A DNA stretch of 12,478 nucleotides from Candidatus Moranbacteria bacterium CG_4_9_14_3_um_filter_42_9 (GTDB lineage: Bacteria; Patescibacteriota; Minisyncoccia; Moranbacterales; UBA2206), in the NCBI GenBank assembly GCA_002790635.1, contig PFVN01000046.1, forward strand, positions 1 through 12,478, read 5' to 3'. A model generated the notes under the pieces. The model was not told where the DNA came from. It made no database searches and worked only from the letters and a program-made list of their open reading frames with translations. A program made the translations under genes and the position numbers. How positions within the stretch are numbered: the stretch's first letter is position 1; each line of letters begins with the position of its first letter. Positions 8,889 to 12,478 of this stretch are shown in pieces.

Positions 8889-10304
8889 ATGAAAAACGGC
8901 GCAAAAAAATTACTTGTCGATTTGTTTCAGGCATATTTTGATGCCCGAAAAAACAAACGCTCCACCGCCAACGCCCTGGCTTTTGAGACGGACTACGAAT
9001 CCAAACTTTTCCAGCTCCATGACGATATAGTCAACCGGCGATACGAACCAGGCCGGAGCGTCTGTTTCATCGTCAATCGTCCGGTCAAGCGCGAGATTTT
9101 CGCCGCCGATTTCCGCGACCGCGTGGTTCATCATCTGCTTTACAATTATCTTTCCCCGATTTTTGAGCGGCGGTTTTTATCCGACAGCTACGCTTGCCGG
9201 GTCGGCAAGGGAACTCACTATGGCATAAAACGGCTCAATCATTTCATCCGGTCATGCTCGGAAAATTACCACCAAGATTGTTATATTTTGAAATTGGATA
9301 TCAAGGGCTATTTTATGTCCATTGATCGGAATATTTTGTTTCGGAAAGTGGAAAGAGTTTTGCATAGCCAAGCTTTTCGTTTTTCCAAAGCTCAGCTTTT
9401 CCCTTGCAACGATAAATCATTGCAATTCCTCAAAGCTGAGCTTTTATTTTTTCCTCAAAAGCCAAGCTTTCATTCTTTCCGAGAGCTCAGCTCTCGGGGG
9501 GGGGCGTTAAACCCCGTTAGAAGTAAGACGCTCATAACGTCTGCCGTTCCGAAAACGGAGCGGACTTCTAACGGGGTAAAAGCCTCGTTTGATTTTGATC
9601 TGATTTTTTATCTTTTGCGAAAAATAATTTTCAACGATCCGACCAAAAATTGCGCGGTTAAAAGCGGCAGGAACGATTGGGCGGGTCTGCCAAAAAGCAA
9701 AAGCCTTTTTTATGCCGGGAAAAGCAAGGGACTGCCCATCGGCAATCTGACCAGCCAATTTTTCGGCAATGTGTATCTCAATGATTTTGATCATTTCGTG
9801 AAGCACAAGCTTGGTTGCAAATATTACGGCCGGTATGTGGATGATTTTGTCATTGTTCATCGGGACAAGGAATATTTGAAGTCTATCATATCGGAAATCC
9901 GTCGGTATCTCTCAGAAAATTTAGGACTGGAGCTGCATAGCAAAAAAATCTACCTCCAGCACCACTGCCACGGCGTGGATTTTTTGGGAGCAATCATCAA
10001 GCCCTACCGGATTTATGTCCGCAACCGGATCAAGGGCAATTTTTATGGAAAAATCAGATGGTGGAATGATCAGCTGGCCAAAGCCCGGCTTTCTTCGAAC
10101 TTTCCCAAAGTTGAGCTTTGGGAAAAGAAAAACCAAGCTTTTGTTTCTTCAATTAATTCGTATCTGGGAACGATGGTTCATTGGCAAACTTATAGGCTGC
10201 GGCGGAAGATGCTAGAAACGGTTTTGTTCAGCGCGTTTTTGGATTTTTTTGGCTGGGATAAAACATATCGCAAAGTTTTTAAAATTGGCGCGCATAGGGT
10301 ATAA
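8889..10304 (+). CDS. DGR reverse transcriptase, with in-frame repeat insertions
   Basis: The product is 471 residues from ATG 8889; an earlier in-frame ATG (8814) lies inside the TR and is rejected. The N-terminal region (FIVNRPVKREIFAADFRDRVVHH) is typical of DGR and group-II-like reverse transcriptases. Motif A is LKLDIKGYFMSID with Asp137. Motif 4 is GLPIGNLTSQ (281-290), the version found in DGR enzymes. The active-site YVDD is at 316-319, followed by GLELHSKKIYLQ and GVDFLGAIIKPY. DGR enzymes are mostly 300-400 residues. The surplus is repeat-encoded: about 159-232 between motifs A and 4, and about 401-417 in the C-terminal thumb region. All visible catalytic motifs are intact. A run of nine G at 9496-9504 within the insert is prone to slippage. 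The enzyme should copy TR RNA with adenine infidelity, together with Avd. Confidence 0.94.
   Translation: MKNGAKKLLVDLFQAYFDARKNKRSTANALAFETDYESKLFQLHDDIVNRRYEPGRSVCFIVNRPVKREIFAADFRDRVVHHLLYNYLSPIFERRFLSDSYACRVGKGTHYGIKRLNHFIRSCSENYHQDCYILKLDIKGYFMSIDRNILFRKVERVLHSQAFRFSKAQLFPCNDKSLQFLKAELLFFPQKPSFHSFRELSSRGGALNPVRSKTLITSAVPKTERTSNGVKASFDFDLIFYLLRKIIFNDPTKNCAVKSGRNDWAGLPKSKSLFYAGKSKGLPIGNLTSQFFGNVYLNDFDHFVKHKLGCKYYGRYVDDFVIVHRDKEYLKSIISEIRRYLSENLGLELHSKKIYLQHHCHGVDFLGAIIKPYRIYVRNRIKGNFYGKIRWWNDQLAKARLSSNFPKVELWEKKNQAFVSSINSYLGTMVHWQTYRLRRKMLETVLFSAFLDFFGWDKTYRKVFKIGAHRV
9367..9497 (+). repeat. Palindromic repeat cluster, in frame within the reverse transcriptase
   Basis: It holds GCCAAGCTTTT, then AAAGCTCAGCTTTT, a hairpin (TTGCAACGA with TCATTGCAA, one mismatch), TTCCTCAAAGCTGAGCTTTT, another GCCAAGCTTT, and the 19-base palindrome 9479-9497 with core AGAGCTCAGCTCT. 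The middle part is the same element as in ligA (4413-4470, 5571-5631), with inner stem and loop changed. Confidence 0.88.
9511..9577 (+). repeat. 14-bp inverted repeat with inner hairpins, in frame within the reverse transcriptase
   Basis: ACCCCGTTAGAAGT (9511-9524) and ACTTCTAACGGGGT (9564-9577) are perfect inverted copies. Between them are two smaller hairpins: AGACG/CGTCT (9526-9542) and CCGTT/AACGG (9544-9558). The unit could fold as a multi-branched cruciform. It encodes NPVRSKTLITSAVPKTERTS, without match to reverse transcriptase motifs. Confidence 0.88.
10101..10125 (+). repeat. Palindrome near the 3' end of the reverse transcriptase gene
   Basis: Arms TTTCCCAAAG and CTTTGGGAAA enclose TTGAG. 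Its inner 23 bases are the reverse complement of the palindrome at the end of ligA (6561-6583). It encodes part of [11 protein letters not shown] in the thumb region. Confidence 0.88.
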
Positions 10305-10420
10305 TAAAATTAGGATTATTTAAAAAGATCGGATTTTTTCAAAGCTCGGCTTTCAACCCATAGCCAAACTTTCCCAAAGTTGAGCTTTGGTATCTTTGGT
10401 AAAAATTATAATAAATTTTT
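10305..10420 (+). repeat. Repeat-filled spacer between reverse transcriptase and gatC
   Basis: The 116-base gap contains CAAAGCTCGGCTTTC (10340-10354), the unit seen in ligA. At 10371-10390 it has a 20-base copy of the palindrome at 10102-10121. A TATAAT hexamer overlaps the end of the reverse transcriptase gene (10300-10305) and another lies at 10407. No gene is seen here. Confidence 0.75.
10407..10412 (+). promoter_or_regulatory. -10 element of gatC, probably leaderless
   Basis: A perfect TATAAT lies with exactly eight bases between it and the ATG of gatC, the same spacing as at ligA. There is no Shine-Dalgarno sequence and no clear -35, so a leaderless transcript is suggested. Confidence 0.5.
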
Positions 10421-10702
10421 ATGATCAGTAAGGACGAAGTAAAACACATCGCCGGACTGGCGCGGATCGGAGTCTCGGAAAAAGACATCGAGAAGTTTTT
10501 AAAAGACTTGTCGGCCGTTTTGGATTGGGTGAAAGAACTTCAGGAAGTGGATGTTTCCGGAGTGGAGCCAATGGCGCACATAACTGGAACAGAAAATGTA
10601 GCACGGGAAGATACAGCACGAGATTTTGGAAATAAAAATAATATAACAAAACTTTTTCCGGAGAAGAAAGATGGATACGGGAAGGTGAAATCAGTCCTAT
10701 AA
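10421..10702 (+). CDS. gatC: Asp-tRNA(Asn)/Glu-tRNA(Gln) amidotransferase subunit C
   Basis: The product has 93 residues, the normal GatC size. It has the family start (ISKDEVKHIAGLARIGVSEKDIEKF), the middle helix (LSAVLDWVKELQEVDVSGVEPM) and the loop with REDTARDFGNKNNITKLFPEKKDGYGKVKSVL. GatC is a cytoplasmic belt that wraps GatA and stabilises its pairing with GatB. The complex turns misacylated Glu-tRNA(Gln) or Asp-tRNA(Asn) into the correct amidated tRNA. gatA follows on the same strand; gatB is not in the window. Confidence 0.96.
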   Translation: MISKDEVKHIAGLARIGVSEKDIEKFLKDLSAVLDWVKELQEVDVSGVEPMAHITGTENVAREDTARDFGNKNNITKLFPEKKDGYGKVKSVL

Positions 10703-10817
10703 TTTTAAAGGCTAAATTATAAATTTTAATTGAAATCTAAATGTCTAAATTTTAAATTTATTCATTTAGTTATTGAAAATTGATTTAAAATTAAAAATTA
10801 GAAATTTAAAATTTCAG
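10703..10817 (+). repeat. AT-rich repetitive spacer between gatC and gatA
   Basis: This stretch is almost wholly A/T with near-repeats of AAATTTTAAATTT and roughly seven-base units (TTAAAAT, TAAAAAT, TAGAAAT) before the gatA ATG. A TTG at 10773 would extend gatA by 15 residues made only of this repeat, so it is rejected as the start. No promoter stands out from the background. Confidence 0.55.
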
Positions 10818-12317
10818 ATGATACGAGATCTACATAATAAATTAATAAACAAAGAAATAACTTCACTGCAACTAACTGAGGAATATTTTGAACGCATCCA
10901 AAAAAAGGACAAAGAACTTTTCGCCTATCTGACTTTGACGAAAGAAAGTGCGCTTGAGCAAGCCAGAAAGGTTGATGAGAAAATAAAAAAAGGAGAAGAA
11001 ATCAGGATACTTGAAGGCATTCCGGGCGCCATCAAGGATAATATGTGCCTCTTGGGAACCAGAACGACGGCCGGCTCAAAGATCCTGGATAATTATATTG
11101 CTCCCTATGACGCTACGGCAGTAAAAAGACTTAAGGAGGGCGGGGCGGTAATTCTGGGGAAAACCAATATGGATGAGTTTGCTATGGGTTCCTCCACGGA
11201 AACCAGTGCCTACGGGCCGACCAAAAACCCGGCCGATACAGAGAGGGTGCCGGGCGGGTCTTCGGGTGGCTCGGCGGCGTCGGTTGCGGCTGACGAGGCG
11301 GTTTGGGCTTTGGGATCGGACACGGGCGGTTCCATCAGGCAACCGGCGGCTTTCTGTGGCGTAGTGGGACTGAAACCTACTTATGGCCGAGTTTCCCGCC
11401 ATGGACTTTTAGCCATGGCCTCTAGTTTGGATCAGATCGGTCCGATAACCAAAACAGTGGAAGACGCGGCGATTGTTCTTAGTGAAATTGCCGGAGAGGA
11501 TTTGCGGGACGCCACTTCCGCCAAAAGTTCCGGTAAACGGTATGAAAATTATCTGACGGGAGAAGTGACCGGGCTTAAAATTGGCATCGTCAAGGAATAT
11601 CAGGAAAATTTAAAAAAAGACACAAAAGAGCTCATGGAAAAAGCCATCGAAACTTATAAAAATATGGGAGCGGAGATAACAGAAATAGAAATGCCTTATG
11701 CCAAATATGCTTTGCCGGTGTATTATATAATTATGCCTTGCGAGGTGAGTTCTAATCTAGCCAGATTTGACGGGATAAAATACGGACTCAGTGTTAATGA
11801 TCAAAAATATTCCGACCTGCCCGCATCGCTACGCGAAGCATTGCAGGCGGGAAATCGATCACTTTTGGAGACCTATCTGGATTCGAGAAAATATGGATTC
11901 GGTCCGGAAGTGAAAAGAAGGATAATGCTCGGAACTTATGCGCTTTCCTCGGGATATTATGACGCTTATTATCTTCGCGCCCAAAAGGTGAGGGCGCTCA
12001 TCAAAAAAGACTTTGAGAAAGCTTTTGAAGAAGTGGATCTTATTTTAACACCGACCTCACCTACGCCCGCTTTCAAGCTCGGAGAAAAAACGGAAGACCC
12101 GCTGGAAATGTATTTGAGTGATGTTTTCACAGTGACGGCCAACATTGCCGGAGTGCCGGCGATTTCAATTCCCGGCGGTAAAATAAAAGAAGGGGGCAGC
12201 GAATTGCCTTTCGGATTGCAGTTAACTGCCAAATGGTTTGACGAAGAAAACTTGCTGCGGGCAGCGCACGCGTTTGAAGCAAACTCAAAATTCAAAAATC
12301 AAAATTCAAAACCTTAG
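10818..12317 (+). CDS. gatA: Asp-tRNA(Asn)/Glu-tRNA(Gln) amidotransferase subunit A
   Basis: The product has 499 residues from ATG 10818. It is the amidase-signature subunit that releases ammonia from glutamine and feeds it to GatB. The catalytic triad is visible: Lys73 (GAIKDN), cis-Ser148 (GGSSGGSAAS) and nucleophile Ser172 (DTGGSIRQPAAF), with the 24-residue serine spacing of the family. Other family blocks are GKTNMDEFAMGSSTE, GLKPTYGRVSRHGLLAMASSLDQIGP, LGTYALSSGYYDAYY, TPTSPTPAF and GLQLTAKWFDEENLLRAAHAFE. The last ten residues (SKFKNQNSKP) are encoded by a seven-base repeat and extend past the usual end. It follows gatC by 115 bases and is probably co-transcribed with it. Confidence 0.97.
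   Translation: MIRDLHNKLINKEITSLQLTEEYFERIQKKDKELFAYLTLTKESALEQARKVDEKIKKGEEIRILEGIPGAIKDNMCLLGTRTTAGSKILDNYIAPYDATAVKRLKEGGAVILGKTNMDEFAMGSSTETSAYGPTKNPADTERVPGGSSGGSAASVAADEAVWALGSDTGGSIRQPAAFCGVVGLKPTYGRVSRHGLLAMASSLDQIGPITKTVEDAAIVLSEIAGEDLRDATSAKSSGKRYENYLTGEVTGLKIGIVKEYQENLKKDTKELMEKAIETYKNMGAEITEIEMPYAKYALPVYYIIMPCEVSSNLARFDGIKYGLSVNDQKYSDLPASLREALQAGNRSLLETYLDSRKYGFGPEVKRRIMLGTYALSSGYYDAYYLRAQKVRALIKKDFEKAFEEVDLILTPTSPTPAFKLGEKTEDPLEMYLSDVFTVTANIAGVPAISIPGGKIKEGGSELPFGLQLTAKWFDEENLLRAAHAFEANSKFKNQNSKP
12285..12313 (+). repeat. Seven-base tandem repeat (CAAAATT) at the gatA 3' end
   Basis: CAAAATT, CAAAAAT, CAAAATT and CAAAACC follow in register and encode the non-conserved tail KFKNQNSKP before the stop codon. 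It is the third coding-region A-rich heptamer array in the window, after two in ligA. Confidence 0.75.
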
Positions 12318-12396
12318 AGCTATTCGTAAATTCGTAATTGATTTGTAATTTATAGAAGCTAAAAATTAACAAGCAAAGCAATTTTCATTAAAAAGT

Positions 12397-12478
12397 ATGA
12401 ATTTCGACGCATTTCAAGGCTACGCCGGACAAATTTATAGCGATTTGCTGAATTTTTACGATTCACCATTTTTTTCTG
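12397..12478 (+). CDS. Start of an unidentified gene, cut by the right edge
   Basis: ATG 12397 opens a frame that stays open for 27 codons to the window end (MNFDAFQGYAGQIYSDLL then NFYDSPFFS). There is no recognisable domain in so short a piece and no clear ribosome-binding site. It lies 79 bases after gatA in an AT-rich spacer. Composition and the absence of stops make a real gene plausible, but nothing more can be said. Confidence 0.45.
   Translation, partial: MNFDAFQGYAGQIYSDLLNFYDSPFFS

Larger units (their letters stand above)
7301..10304 (+). other. Diversity-generating retroelement (DGR) locus
   Basis: The order is target gene with 3' VR, cruciform, avd-like gene, TR, reverse transcriptase, all on one strand within about 3 kb. 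In DGRs of this type the TR RNA is copied by the reverse transcriptase with errors at adenines, and the cDNA replaces the VR. The VR/TR comparison, the lectin-like target, the four-helix accessory gene and the IGNLTSQ/YVDD reverse transcriptase agree. The frameshift in avd and the insertions in the reverse transcriptase leave current activity uncertain. Confidence 0.95.

Noticed and set aside
8678..8941. An 87-residue open frame, Asn-rich, resembling a FISUMP C-terminus
   Set aside because: It is the template repeat read in the VR frame with random flanks; the first 9 codons before the TR have no FISUMP match. It is best treated as non-coding template RNA.
10773..10817. TTG start extending GatA by 15 residues
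   Set aside because: The extension is only A/T-rich repeat sequence (LKLKIRNLKFQ-like); ATG 10818 gives the normal GatA N-terminus.

Overview
The window looks like a piece of a Candidate Phyla Radiation (Patescibacteria, probably Parcubacteria-like) genome. That placement is inference. It rests on large LamG and pilin-like surface proteins, very weak Shine-Dalgarno signals, A-rich seven-base repeats typical of these genomes, a GatC-GatA pair, and a diversity-generating retroelement (DGR) acting on a FISUMP-type protein. All recognisable genes lie on the + strand.

Layout. Positions 2-3914 hold two surface or pilus-associated proteins with LamG domains: the first is cut by the left edge, the second has a PilX-like N-terminus. 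A clear intrinsic terminator closes this block. Positions 4059-6590 encode NAD-dependent DNA ligase (LigA), bloated to 843 residues by several in-frame repeat insertions. Positions 6605-7264 encode a REP-associated tyrosine transposase (RAYT, IS200-like HUH family), itself interrupted in frame by a perfect 42-bp palindrome.

Positions 7301-10304 form a DGR. It consists of an exported FISUMP/C-type-lectin-like target protein whose last 58 codons are the variable repeat (VR, 7883-8057), a cruciform directly after its stop codon, a four-helix Avd-like accessory gene split by a -1 frameshift, the template repeat (TR, 8705-8879), and the DGR reverse transcriptase starting 10 bases after the TR. VR and TR align without gaps over 175 bases with 20 mismatches, and 19 of these fall on template adenines. 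This is the sequence signature of adenine-specific mutagenic homing. Positions 10421-12317 encode GatC and GatA of the tRNA amidotransferase, and a new reading frame starts at 12397 and runs off the right edge.

A second theme is a family of palindromic repeats that sit both between genes and inside reading frames (twice in ligA plus its C-terminus, in the RAYT, and at least three times in the reverse transcriptase). Every insertion keeps the frame open, and stem changes inside related copies are largely compensated. They resemble in behaviour the palindromic elements known inside Rickettsia genes. The co-resident RAYT is a plausible, unproven, agent of their spread.
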